Source: Parcubacteria group bacterium Gr01-1014_17
GTDB taxonomy: Bacteria > Patescibacteriota > Minisyncoccia > Phycocordibacterales > UBA10002
Length of the DNA stretch: 52,042 bases
Assembly: GCA_007376285.1 (NCBI GenBank)
Contig: VMFZ01000002.1
Location: 1 to 52,042, forward strand
Direction of reading: 5' to 3'
In this document: piece after piece, positions 1-8,167 of the stretch
How positions within the stretch are numbered: the first letter of the stretch is position 1
Layout of the letters: every line of letters begins with the position of its first letter
The notes under the pieces: model-generated
What the model was told of the DNA's origin: nothing
The model's input: the letters and a program-made list of their open reading frames with translations, nothing else
Database searches by the model: none
Made by a program: the position numbers and the translations under genes

Positions 1-36
1 CTCCTTCACCTCTGGGGCGGTACGATGTTTTTTCAT
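1..36 (-). CDS. 5' end of a CDS running off the window (MKKHRTAPEVKE...)
   Basis: ATG on minus strand (cat at 34-36), open to the window edge, directly downstream of a near-perfect 30-bp palindrome. Confidence 0.4.
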   Translation of the reverse strand, partial: MKKHRTAPEVKE

Positions 37-39
37 ATG

Positions 40-69
40 CTTGTATATTAGCGCTGCTAATTATACAAG
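40..69. promoter_or_regulatory. Palindrome, candidate operator/promoter for the minus-strand gene starting at 36
   Basis: CTTGTAT-A-ATTAGC-AGC-GCTAAT-ATACAAG (minus strand): 13 paired bases with one bulge; contains TATAAT. Confidence 0.45.
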
Positions 70-70
70 G

Positions 71-799
71 TTAGTGTATGAAATTTGGGGGACGGGCCAC
101 CTTCTCATCAATGCTTTCCTTTAATTTCAAGGTAAGGAAATAGATTGAGTTCCTGATAACCCCTAAAGGGTTTTTAATCTCATGAGCCATGATACCGGCT
201 AGTTTGCCAATGGTAGCCAATTTTTCGGTGCGAGCTAGCTTATCGGTCGTCACCGCCAGCTTGCGCCTGACATCTTCCTTTTCCTCGGCTATTATCGCCA
301 ACTTTTTCTCAATCTCCTTTCTGGCAGTAATGTCTTCTATGGCCAGTAAGATTAACTCTTCTTCTTCTTCTTCTTCTTCTTCTTTTGTGATTAATACCGC
401 AATCTTTTTTGGAATCCGTAGCTGACGGGCGTTCAGATTCATAATTCGGTGTCCGATGGTCTTAAACTCATGCTCAACTTCGTAATTTATTACGACCGTT
501 TTTTGGGGTAAGATTTCTTCCAACAGGTGGATTAATGGGGGGATGTTCCATTGCCCATTGCCCAAATGAGGAAGTAATTGGCCTATTGTCTCTTTTTCGG
601 TAATCTTGAAAGTGGTACAGAAAGATTGGTTGGCAGAAACAACCCGCAAATTTCTATTAATCACCAAAAACGGCTCTCGTAATGTAGCAATGATACTGTT
701 CGTATACTTCAAAGCTACCTCAACTGCCTTTTCCTTGGCTAAAGATTTGCGCTTGAGCGCCGTTTTATCTGATGCGGAAATAATAGTTTTTTTGTTCAT
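71..799 (-). CDS. PAS-domain sensor histidine kinase fragment (PAS + HisKA; no HATPase domain)
   Basis: PAS-like N-terminus, H-box 'AGIMAHEIKNPLGVIRNSIYFLTLKLKES', ORF stops at DEKVARPPNFIH before any N/G boxes; poly-Glu tract. Confidence 0.7.
   Translation of the reverse strand: MNKKTIISASDKTALKRKSLAKEKAVEVALKYTNSIIATLREPFLVINRNLRVVSANQSFCTTFKITEKETIGQLLPHLGNGQWNIPPLIHLLEEILPQKTVVINYEVEHEFKTIGHRIMNLNARQLRIPKKIAVLITKEEEEEEEEELILLAIEDITARKEIEKKLAIIAEEKEDVRRKLAVTTDKLARTEKLATIGKLAGIMAHEIKNPLGVIRNSIYFLTLKLKESIDEKVARPPNFIH
356..384. repeat. (CTT)n microsatellite encoding poly-Glu in the histidine kinase
   Basis: cttcttcttcttcttcttcttctt seen directly; protein KEEEEEEEEEL. Confidence 0.9.
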
Positions 800-809
800 A
801 TTTCCAAAT

Positions 810-838
810 TAAAAAACCGCTGCAAAAAGATTGCAACG
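810..838 (-). terminator. Intrinsic terminator/attenuator hairpin just upstream of the histidine kinase start
   Basis: minus strand CCGTTGCAA-TCTTT-TTGCAGCGG-TTTTTT, 9-bp stem with one G-U. Confidence 0.6.
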
Positions 839-892
839 GGGTCTCCGCCTTTGACAAGTCGAATTGAAAAAAGTTATCCAGGCGAGAAAGTA

Positions 893-907
893 CTCTCTCT
901 CTCTCTA
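893..907. repeat. (CT)n dinucleotide microsatellite
   Basis: actctctctctctctctatt. Confidence 0.8.
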
Positions 908-1048
908 TTCAAAAATGTGAGGGGTGTTTGCATAAGCACTATTATTGTAACATAGAGGAACAGGACAAGTTATTCACAGTCCGCCCATTGACTTTTTATA
1001 TGCCATTCGTTAATCTATCAACACATCTGGCAGTAGTGCCAAATGACA

Positions 1049-1687
1049 TCAACTGCGGAGTCCCGAGCCGAAAGGCTCGGGACTCTTTGCTTTTGGGCTC
1101 ACTTTCATAAACAGCGTGCGGAAATTAGCAACATCAAAATAGTGCGACAAGACGGGAGGCAATTCCTTTGCGACATGACCTGACCGAGAAAAACCAATAA
1201 CTATCTTGCCGTTTCCGCGTAAAAACTTTACCAAATACTCAAAATCGCAATCCCCAGAAAACAGAATCAGGGTGTCAAAATCTCCCATAGAAAATGTGGC
1301 ATCAACGGCAATCTCAACATCAAAATTTGCTTTGCGGTGCGGAACTTTTATCGTGTGATCTTCATACTCCTTGAGCGGTTTCGTAACAAGCTTGAATTTC
1401 AGTCCCTTGTCCAGAAAATATCTAAATCTGTGATGCCCCTCGCCGTCAAATGCCGCTGTGTAAAAGCGCACACTTTTGAAATCGCCAATGGTCTTAAAAA
1501 AATTATTAATCTTTTGATAATCAACTGACCATCTCAAGACATCAGCAGTCAAATGTTTCAAATCTTCCGGCACTTCATCCGACCGCACGAACATACTCTT
1601 GACCGATTGCTCAAGATTGGCGGCGTCAATATACACAACCACCTTGCCTTTAACCGCAGCTTTTAGCTTTGATTCATACTCATTCAT
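1049..1687 (-). CDS. NYN domain (LabA/DUF88-like, PIN-fold) protein
   Basis: VVYIDAANLEQS, ANFDVEIAVDATFS, TLILFSGDCDFEYLVKFLRGNGKIVIGFS. Confidence 0.8.
   Translation of the reverse strand: MNEYESKLKAAVKGKVVVYIDAANLEQSVKSMFVRSDEVPEDLKHLTADVLRWSVDYQKINNFFKTIGDFKSVRFYTAAFDGEGHHRFRYFLDKGLKFKLVTKPLKEYEDHTIKVPHRKANFDVEIAVDATFSMGDFDTLILFSGDCDFEYLVKFLRGNGKIVIGFSRSGHVAKELPPVLSHYFDVANFRTLFMKVSPKAKSPEPFGSGLRS
1058..1085. repeat. 12-bp perfect-stem hairpin at the 3' end of the NYN gene
   Basis: GAGTCCCGAGCC GAAA GGCTCGGGACTC. Confidence 0.8.
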
Positions 1688-1815
1688 AATCTATACACTT
1701 AATATGATAATCAAAATCCTACCATTTTTAGACACGCAAAAACAGCCAACCCGTCATACGCTTTACGCTATGGAACCCTTCGCCCGAAGGGTCCTATACG
1801 CAATTCTCTACTTTT

Positions 1816-2166
1816 TTATTTCTTAATTAAATCTCCAGGAAAAGAATAAAGCGAAGGTTTTTTAATGATGGTCTTGTAAACATTTTCCAGAAAATCACCG
1901 CCGGCATAGCCAATCACAAAAGCCAAGGCCGGAGTGAGTTGCGGCAAGCCGAAAAATGTCAAACCCAATTCTTTAATCGTCATTGCACTTAAAACACCAA
2001 CGATACCGGAAATAAACATCATTCCCAAAAAATACGGCAATTTGAACGGAACACTTTTGTAGGAATATTGGTGCTTGATAAAACCAACCAAGCCCCTGAC
2101 TGCTCCGCCGCCAAATCCAGCAATTAAAATTGATACATAGATTGATTCAAACATAGTTTTGCGCAT
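1816..2166 (-). CDS. hypothetical small membrane protein
   Basis: 116 aa with several hydrophobic, Gly-rich segments. Confidence 0.55.
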   Translation of the reverse strand: MRKTMFESIYVSILIAGFGGGAVRGLVGFIKHQYSYKSVPFKLPYFLGMMFISGIVGVLSAMTIKELGLTFFGLPQLTPALAFVIGYAGGDFLENVYKTIIKKPSLYSFPGDLIKK

Positions 2167-2175
2167 TGTATCACA

Positions 2176-3054
2176 TCATCTTGAAATGCTATCCACATCC
2201 AATCGTTTTTTACCTTCTGGATTTTTCAAAAAGTTTTTCTTTGATACCACCGACCGTCCGAGCCGCTTTTCCAGCTTCTTTCTTGCTCCGCCGGCAATAT
2301 CGCCGCCGGCTTTGGCGTCGGCTTTCAATTTTGGTACGCCTCTTGAATTTTCATTGCGATGAATTTCTGTTGTGGCGCGTTCGCCGAGCATATTGAAAAT
2401 CAATTCAAAATCATCCATATGATCACGCAGATTCTCCCGCTTAAGACCTTTAAGTTTTTTGTACTCGCTTGGCGTAACTCCGAATGACGCTTTAGAAATT
2501 TCAGCGGTCAAAATTTCATAATCTCTCTGCTCTTCCGCGCCACGCTTCTGCCACTCATCCGTCAGCTCCTCACGAATCGCAATCCCGCGCATTCGTTTTT
2601 CTATCCAATCCTCGCTATAGCCCTTCAGCTTATATAATGTCCTTGTCCGCTTAGTTGCCAATTCGGGGTTCTCAATTTCCTGCACTCTTTCGTAGCCAAC
2701 TTTTGCGAGCCATCTCTTGAACGGTTCGGCTTTTGGCGAAGGAATTGATTGGATAATGCGAAAAACGCCTTCAGTGTTGGCGCAGTCGGTTTCGTATTTT
2801 TTGCCATCAGAGGATTCTAATTTCAGTTGTTTACAAATTGTAAATAACTGAATTCCATCTTCACTGTTTACTCGAGCTTTCATTGCACTCCAATAAACAC
2901 TTGGTTTAGCACTATCGGTAAGCGCCTCAACGACATCCACAATTGAAAACCACCACTCATTGTTATGAAGGATTTTTCTGATCTGCTTGCCCTTAAATAA
3001 AGCAATCTTTGTCGTTTCAAGATTATTAATTGATTCGTTCACGCCATCAATCAT
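2176..3054 (-). CDS. BRO-N domain (DinD/antirepressor-like) DNA-binding protein
   Basis: IRKILHNNEWWFSIVDVVEALTDSAKPSVYWSAMKARV...WLAKVGYERVQEIENPELA. Confidence 0.75.
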   Translation of the reverse strand: MIDGVNESINNLETTKIALFKGKQIRKILHNNEWWFSIVDVVEALTDSAKPSVYWSAMKARVNSEDGIQLFTICKQLKLESSDGKKYETDCANTEGVFRIIQSIPSPKAEPFKRWLAKVGYERVQEIENPELATKRTRTLYKLKGYSEDWIEKRMRGIAIREELTDEWQKRGAEEQRDYEILTAEISKASFGVTPSEYKKLKGLKRENLRDHMDDFELIFNMLGERATTEIHRNENSRGVPKLKADAKAGGDIAGGARKKLEKRLGRSVVSKKNFLKNPEGKKRLDVDSISR

Positions 3055-3108
3055 ACTACATCTTACTTTGCGTTTCTAAGATTTCTTCAATGGCGTAATG
3101 CGGGGTGT

Positions 3109-3507
3109 TTATTTCAACATCACCTTCCCGCCCGCCACTTCTACATCTTTTTTCAGTTTTTCGGCGTCCTCTTTCTTCATATTTTCTTTCAGAACTTTCG
3201 GCGCCGCGTCTACCAAGTCCTTTGCGTCTTTGAGGCCCATCGCGAGCGCCTCTTTTACCACTTTAATAACCGCAATTTTGTTGGCGCCGCTGTCGGTCAA
3301 TTCCACGGTAAAGGCAGTCTTTTCCTCAGCTCCGACGCCCCCTGGGGTCGGAGCCCCGACCGCAAGCGTCGGGGCCGACGCAGACACACCGAACTTTTTC
3401 TCCAAAGTCCTCACGAGCTCGTTCAAATCAACCACCGACATTTGCTCAACGGCGTCAATAATTGCCTTGAACTTTGCCGGTATCTCTATGTTCTTATTTT
3501 CTTCCAT
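3109..3507 (-). CDS. rplL: 50S ribosomal protein L7/L12
   Basis: EKTAFTVELTDSGANKIAVIKVVKEALAMGLKDAKDLVDAAPKVLKENM. Confidence 0.97.
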   Translation of the reverse strand: MEENKNIEIPAKFKAIIDAVEQMSVVDLNELVRTLEKKFGVSASAPTLAVGAPTPGGVGAEEKTAFTVELTDSGANKIAVIKVVKEALAMGLKDAKDLVDAAPKVLKENMKKEDAEKLKKDVEVAGGKVMLK

Positions 3508-3512
3508 AATAG

Positions 3513-4010
3513 TTATTTTTTAATTTTGCTAATTTCGCTTAATCCAATCACGAATCGCTGTATTGGCGAATTCACGATGTTGGCGAATTGCGCGAGGAGC
3601 GTCTCGCGCGAAGGTATGAGCGAGAGCGCGAGCGCGGTACTTTGCCCGATAAATGCGCCTTCAAAAATCCCGCCGATAAGCTCCACCGCCTTCTCAAACC
3701 TCTTCGTAAACAGCGCGACTTCGCGCGATGGCGCAAGTGTGTCGTGCGCACCTATTGCGTACGCAACCGCAACTTCACCCTCTAGTTCCGGTAATTCGCC
3801 GACCGTGTTCTTACTTTGGAGCGCTTTGCGGATGAGCGTCTTTTTCGCCACGAAATACCCGACACCTTTTTCTTTGAGCGTGCGGCGAAGCGTGTTTGCT
3901 TGCGCAACCGTGAGCTTTCCGAACTTCACAAACGCCGCACTCGGCGCCTTCGCGAAAATGTCGGTAAGCTTTTCTACAATCGCCTTCTTTTTTTCTTTGG
4001 TTATGGCCAT
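3513..4010 (-). CDS. rplJ: 50S ribosomal protein L10
   Basis: MAITKEKKKAIVEKLTDIFAKAPSAAFVKFGKLTVAQANTLRRTLKEKG; start placed at the internal ATG (4010) because the longer ORF start lies in a palindrome. Confidence 0.93.
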   Translation of the reverse strand: MAITKEKKKAIVEKLTDIFAKAPSAAFVKFGKLTVAQANTLRRTLKEKGVGYFVAKKTLIRKALQSKNTVGELPELEGEVAVAYAIGAHDTLAPSREVALFTKRFEKAVELIGGIFEGAFIGQSTALALSLIPSRETLLAQFANIVNSPIQRFVIGLSEISKIKK

Positions 4011-4020
4011 GGCTCTGAGC

Positions 4021-4059
4021 CGGCACCCGATGTTGATAGGCGGCAAACATCGGGTGCCG
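4021..4059. repeat. Palindromic repeat copy 1 (14-bp perfect arms) just upstream of rplJ
   Basis: CGGCACCCGATGTT-gataggcggca-AACATCGGGTGCCG; sister copy at 38533-38570. Confidence 0.85.
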
Positions 4060-4174
4060 AAAATTAAAAGGGCATATAGTAGATAGAGTTCGACCTCTCG
4101 GTAGGATCATTATAGATTTAACGCTTGCGCGTCCTACTGTCTCTGAAGCCCTTACCAATAAGATAGCAAACAAG

Positions 4175-4363
4175 CTAAAAATCGTCAACAGGTGTGGCGC
4201 GCACTGAATCCGGCGTATTCTTTCCTTTTACTTCCACTTCATAGTACCCGACCGCGACAATTACGCTGAAACTTATAGCGAGCATCGCCGCAAAGCCAGC
4301 AAGAAATTTCCAAAATGAAGCATCCAAAAGCCCTCGTTCCATGCGCAAATTATAACACAGCAT
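4175..4363 (-). CDS. hypothetical small single-TM protein (start possibly internal at MERGLL)
   Basis: one hydrophobic segment WKFLAGFAAMLAISFSVIVAVGYY. Confidence 0.5.
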   Translation of the reverse strand: MLCYNLRMERGLLDASFWKFLAGFAAMLAISFSVIVAVGYYEVEVKGKNTPDSVRATPVDDF

Positions 4364-5066
4364 TTGAGCGTCGATACATCCGCCAAACGAGGCCTGCGAG
4401 TGCGGCGATAATGAGTAATGTGAGAATTAGAACTGGACGAAGAGGTTGATTATTTAATCCTGCGATTGCCGCGCTTTGCGCGGATGTAGTTGCCGTTGAA
4501 GAATCTACTTCGGGAGATGTAATTTGAGGCGCGTCGATTTCCGGTACAAGTTTTGCCTCTGATATGTTCAGAAGAGCCGGAACGGGTGCCGGAGGCGCGG
4601 CAATCGTAATCACGGCAGAACTCAAATCGTTCAACCGATTTGCGCTTTGCGTGTTGAGCAAAAGCGAGTCGTTTGAAACAGAAACCGTTGCCACGCCTGC
4701 CTGCGCAGGCAGGCCTGCCTGCTTTGCCTTAAAAACCAACGTCCCGAACTCTTTTATGCCCGTAAACCCACCAGGAAACCCAGCGGTTTTTACAATAATT
4801 CCATCTTTCATTTGGTCGTACCCCGGCTGTGCAAGTTGAACCGCATTTGGCGTTAATAAAAACGAAACCGGCTCCAACAAATCTTGCGGATACGATAATG
4901 CAGTTTTTACGGTTACGATTTTTTCATCTCCAGCATCTACCTTAATCACAAAAGAAATTGTTTCTCCTTGCGTAACAGATGCAGTTGCAGGAACAAAATT
5001 AATAGTTGCGGCAAAAGCCGGCAGAGCAAAAAACACGAGTGCAGAAAAAATGAGGAGTTTTTTCAT
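4350..5066 (-). CDS. cohesin-domain-like surface protein with signal peptide and C-terminal TM anchor
   Basis: ATINFVPATASVTQGETISFVIKVDAGDEKIVTVKTALSYPQDLLEPV...GTLVFKAKQAG...TVSVSNDSLLLN; C-term LILTLLIIAALAGLVWRMYRR. Confidence 0.7.
   Translation of the reverse strand: MKKLLIFSALVFFALPAFAATINFVPATASVTQGETISFVIKVDAGDEKIVTVKTALSYPQDLLEPVSFLLTPNAVQLAQPGYDQMKDGIIVKTAGFPGGFTGIKEFGTLVFKAKQAGLPAQAGVATVSVSNDSLLLNTQSANRLNDLSSAVITIAAPPAPVPALLNISEAKLVPEIDAPQITSPEVDSSTATTSAQSAAIAGLNNQPLRPVLILTLLIIAALAGLVWRMYRRSNAVL
4695..4722. repeat. Overlapping perfect palindromes GCCTGCCTGCGCAGGCAGGC / GCAGGCAGGCCTGCCTGC inside the cohesin-like gene
   Basis: read directly from sequence. Confidence 0.85.
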
Positions 5067-5070
5067 AGTA

Positions 5071-5604
5071 TTATTTCCAATTAAGCATCAAGAGATTAAA
5101 ATCCAAAATGTCTACCGCGCTGTCGCGGTTCAAGTCAGCGCCAGTATAAAACGGCCCTGCTGACACAACTCCTCCCCACACCGCAAACAAAATATTGAAA
5201 TCAAAAATATCGGTGTTTCCATCTCCGTTCATATCGCCCACTGAAGACGGTACACCAAATCCAGCCGGTCCATTGCCCCTCAAACTCACCACCGTTGACT
5301 GTCCCGACTCAAGCGCGGCAAATGAAGTAAAGTGATAGGTATGCACCTTTGTATCGGCCCCATTTGAAATAGCACATTCGCCGGGGAAAACCGGTGCAGA
5401 CGGTGCGTCATAGGTGCCACCGCACCCGTTTGCAATCTGAACCCACGCAGTTGAACCAGATGACTTGTACCCTACCGTGCCAGTAACTCCTGATAACACG
5501 ACAGATACTGGCTTATCGAAAAGAAGCACGCCCGCTGACGAACCGACTTCAAAAATCGTGCCGCCGACTGAAAACCCGACGGGAGGTTCCCCAGAACGCG
5601 ACAC
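5071..5604 (-). CDS. C-terminal part of dockerin type I protein (probably continuous with 5549-6298 via a frameshift)
   Basis: duplicated Ca-binding motif VGDMNGDGNTDIFDFNILF...GADLNRDSAVDILDFNLLMLNWK. Confidence 0.8.
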   Translation of the reverse strand: MSRSGEPPVGFSVGGTIFEVGSSAGVLLFDKPVSVVLSGVTGTVGYKSSGSTAWVQIANGCGGTYDAPSAPVFPGECAISNGADTKVHTYHFTSFAALESGQSTVVSLRGNGPAGFGVPSSVGDMNGDGNTDIFDFNILFAVWGGVVSAGPFYTGADLNRDSAVDILDFNLLMLNWK

Positions 5605-6298
5605 GGCTTTTGGGGGTGCGATGGTTCCGTCCCAGCCCTTGAATCACGACTGCCTTGCCCACTGATACAGTTTGCCCACCGACAAAAATCGGAATACTTA
5701 AATCAACTGATACTAAATTGCCGTTAGTAAAAGCCGAAAGGTTCTTCACTGCGCCGCCTATAATAACCTGCCCCGCAGATGCGGTATTTACAGAGGCAGA
5801 TACATCAAGCGATGTGGTGTTGCTCAATTTCACGGAAGTTGCTTGATTCGGCAGTGCCGCAGAGCCAACGCCCACGGTCGTGAGTGCCGCGTTTTCGGTG
5901 CGTGCGTCAATCAAAGAAAGAAGATACGAAAATGACACTGCGGTTGACTCCGTACTGTTCGGATAGCACGAAATCGCTTTTATGGTCTGCGTTTTCTTCA
6001 CGGAAATTGGCACAGAATAAATTGCGCCGCTTGCGCATGTTGGCGTTGTGCCGTCTGTCGTGTAACGAATACTCGTGGAACTATCCGCGGAAAGTGCGAT
6101 GCTCTGCGCGGCGTTGTAGGTACCGGCAGACGGAATCGCGGACGGGGCGAACGCGACAAAACCGCTTTGCGCCGGCGCGCAGCCAGTGCTCGTTGCAGTC
6201 AAAGAAAGCGTGCATAAAATTTCAGATGCAAACGAATTAGTGCCCGATATAAGGAATAAGATTGCTATCGTCAGTATCACAAAAGAATTTTTTCTCAT
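5549..6298 (-). CDS. N-terminal part of surface protein with chitobiase/hexosaminidase C-terminal-like domain (CHB_HEX_C type)
   Basis: signal peptide; IRYTTDGTTPTCASGAIYSVPISVKKTQTIKAIS; frame lost near the GGG at 5636-5638. Confidence 0.7.
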   Translation of the reverse strand: MRKNSFVILTIAILFLISGTNSFASEILCTLSLTATSTGCAPAQSGFVAFAPSAIPSAGTYNAAQSIALSADSSTSIRYTTDGTTPTCASGAIYSVPISVKKTQTIKAISCYPNSTESTAVSFSYLLSLIDARTENAALTTVGVGSAALPNQATSVKLSNTTSLDVSASVNTASAGQVIIGGAVKNLSAFTNGNLVSVDLSIPIFVGGQTVSVGKAVVIQGLGRNHRTPKSRVAFWGTSRRVFSRRHDF

Positions 6299-6300
6299 AA

Positions 6301-8124
6301 TTATTGGGCGATAATAATCACTGAACCGGAAACGCCGGAACCATCGACTGCAATCGCACGAACCCGCATATTGCCTAAATCAATACTCGTCAATAAACCT
6401 GCCGAAGTAATCGTTCCTCCGCCGTCAAGACCGCCGACATTCTCGCCGCCCGGACAATTGTTGGTAACATTGTCGCATCCGATAATCCAACTCACGGACT
6501 TATTCGTCGCGTTTGCAGGCAACACGGCAACGCTCATTTGCAAAGTGCCGTTCAAAGAAATCGTAGTTGCGTTGTTTGCTCCAGTTACTGTAATACTTGT
6601 TACCAATACTTTCCGCACCTGAACAGTGCGCGTTGCGGTTGCGGTATTTCCAAGCGCGTCCGCCGCGGTATAGGTAATCGTATAATCGCCCTCCGCATTT
6701 ACATTGACCGAACCCGAAGAAACAACGGATACCGCTCCATCGCGGGTATCACTTGCCGTCGCGCCAGAATCAGTATAGGTGGTGCCAAAATCGTGCGTTA
6801 TGCTTGTGTTGCCGGTAATCGTAATCACTGGCGCAGTCGTATCCACGGTGATGGTCTTGCTGATATAGTCGTTAAACTCGTTGCCAGCCGCGTCTTTGAT
6901 ATGCACTTTTACACGATATACGCCATCTGTACGCACGCCTTGCGACACATCGCCAGTCCAAGTTTTGGCGCACGAAGAGCCGCCGTCTTCGCACCCAACT
7001 CCTGACTGGAAAATCTTGTACACAGATGCATCAATTTGTTTTTCAACTTTTACGGAAAGCCAATTCACCGGTTCGCTTGACGCAAGCGCAACCGCGACGG
7101 TAGTGGACGCGATATTCACCGCCACATCTTGAACAACGCCGTTCAATGAAAAACTAGTGAGAGATGGTACAATCTTATCAATATTTCCGACAGTGGCCGT
7201 GGTACTTCCGGTATTGCTAGCCACATCCGCAAATTGAAAAGTGAAACTGCCGTTGTTAGTAAAAGTGGTCGTGGTAGCGCCGCTATTGTTGGTAACGGTT
7301 ACTGGCTCACTTGGAGTAAGCGTCGCTGTTACATTCTGATTCGTGGGGGTCGTAGTGCTGTAGCCAATCGTTCCTGTGGGCGCAATCGTATCTTGTACCA
7401 CAACCGTTCTCGTCACAGTGGTGGCGGCATTTCCCGCCAAATCGGAAGCATTATAGGAAAGAGTGTAAGTGCCTATGCTCGCAACGGTCACGGTACCCGA
7501 CAATACAACACTGGAATTGATACTTCCGTCAATCGTATCGGACGCAGTCGCTCCCGCGTCAGTATAGGCAGTGCCGCGCTCAATGGTAACTGGTGAAGTA
7601 CCCAAGAGAGTGATAACGGGTGCCGTCGTGTCTGGAGTGGTCGAAATCCCGTAGTTTGTCGTGTACGAACCGCCTACTGAACCCATAGGAATACGCGCTT
7701 CAACAGTAATCTGAATCTGCCGTCCGGCGGTTGAAGTGCTCAAATCGAAAGCCGAGTTCGTACTCGGCAGTAAATTTATAACGCTTCCGTATGTATCAGC
7801 CGTAGCGACTGAAATCGCGCTTCCCACAGAAGCCGCATTTGACGATTGCGCCGAGTAAAACCGCACATTTCCGGCAACAGGAATTGTTCCGCTTGCGCTC
7901 GTCCAATTTCCAAATTTCATCTGCAACACTGGCTCATTTGACGGCACGGTTACGGAGAATACCCATTTCCATCCGTGCGCAAAGTCCCCATCCGCCTGGG
8001 CGTATGTTTTTTCCGCAGAAATTGTAGTTATTCCCAAAACCCCGTCAGCGTGCGCGAGGGGCGCAGAAAAACCAAGTACGAGAAAAACAAAAACAGGAAA
8101 CAAAAAAAGGAGATTACGGTTCAT
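6301..8124 (-). CDS. secreted Ig-like repeat protein (DUF5011-type and Big_2-type domains)
   Basis: PVITLLGTSPVTIERGTAYTDAGATASDTIDGS repeated; C-term SITVTGANNATTISLNGTLQMSVAVLPANATNKSVSW. Confidence 0.8.
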   Translation of the reverse strand: MNRNLLFLFPVFVFLVLGFSAPLAHADGVLGITTISAEKTYAQADGDFAHGWKWVFSVTVPSNEPVLQMKFGNWTSASGTIPVAGNVRFYSAQSSNAASVGSAISVATADTYGSVINLLPSTNSAFDLSTSTAGRQIQITVEARIPMGSVGGSYTTNYGISTTPDTTAPVITLLGTSPVTIERGTAYTDAGATASDTIDGSINSSVVLSGTVTVASIGTYTLSYNASDLAGNAATTVTRTVVVQDTIAPTGTIGYSTTTPTNQNVTATLTPSEPVTVTNNSGATTTTFTNNGSFTFQFADVASNTGSTTATVGNIDKIVPSLTSFSLNGVVQDVAVNIASTTVAVALASSEPVNWLSVKVEKQIDASVYKIFQSGVGCEDGGSSCAKTWTGDVSQGVRTDGVYRVKVHIKDAAGNEFNDYISKTITVDTTAPVITITGNTSITHDFGTTYTDSGATASDTRDGAVSVVSSGSVNVNAEGDYTITYTAADALGNTATATRTVQVRKVLVTSITVTGANNATTISLNGTLQMSVAVLPANATNKSVSWIIGCDNVTNNCPGGENVGGLDGGGTITSAGLLTSIDLGNMRVRAIAVDGSGVSGSVIIIAQ

Positions 8125-8167
8125 GTACCGCCAATGCTACTCTCATTATTTTTGCTGTCAACTAATT

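Noticed and set aside
2159-2396. Plus-strand ORFs 2159-2362 and 2166-2396
   Set aside because: Antisense to the C-terminal region of the BRO-N gene, no independent support.
3442-4086. 214-aa plus-strand ORF
   Set aside because: Antisense to rplJ/rplL; translation is low complexity and the opposite strand encodes clear ribosomal proteins.
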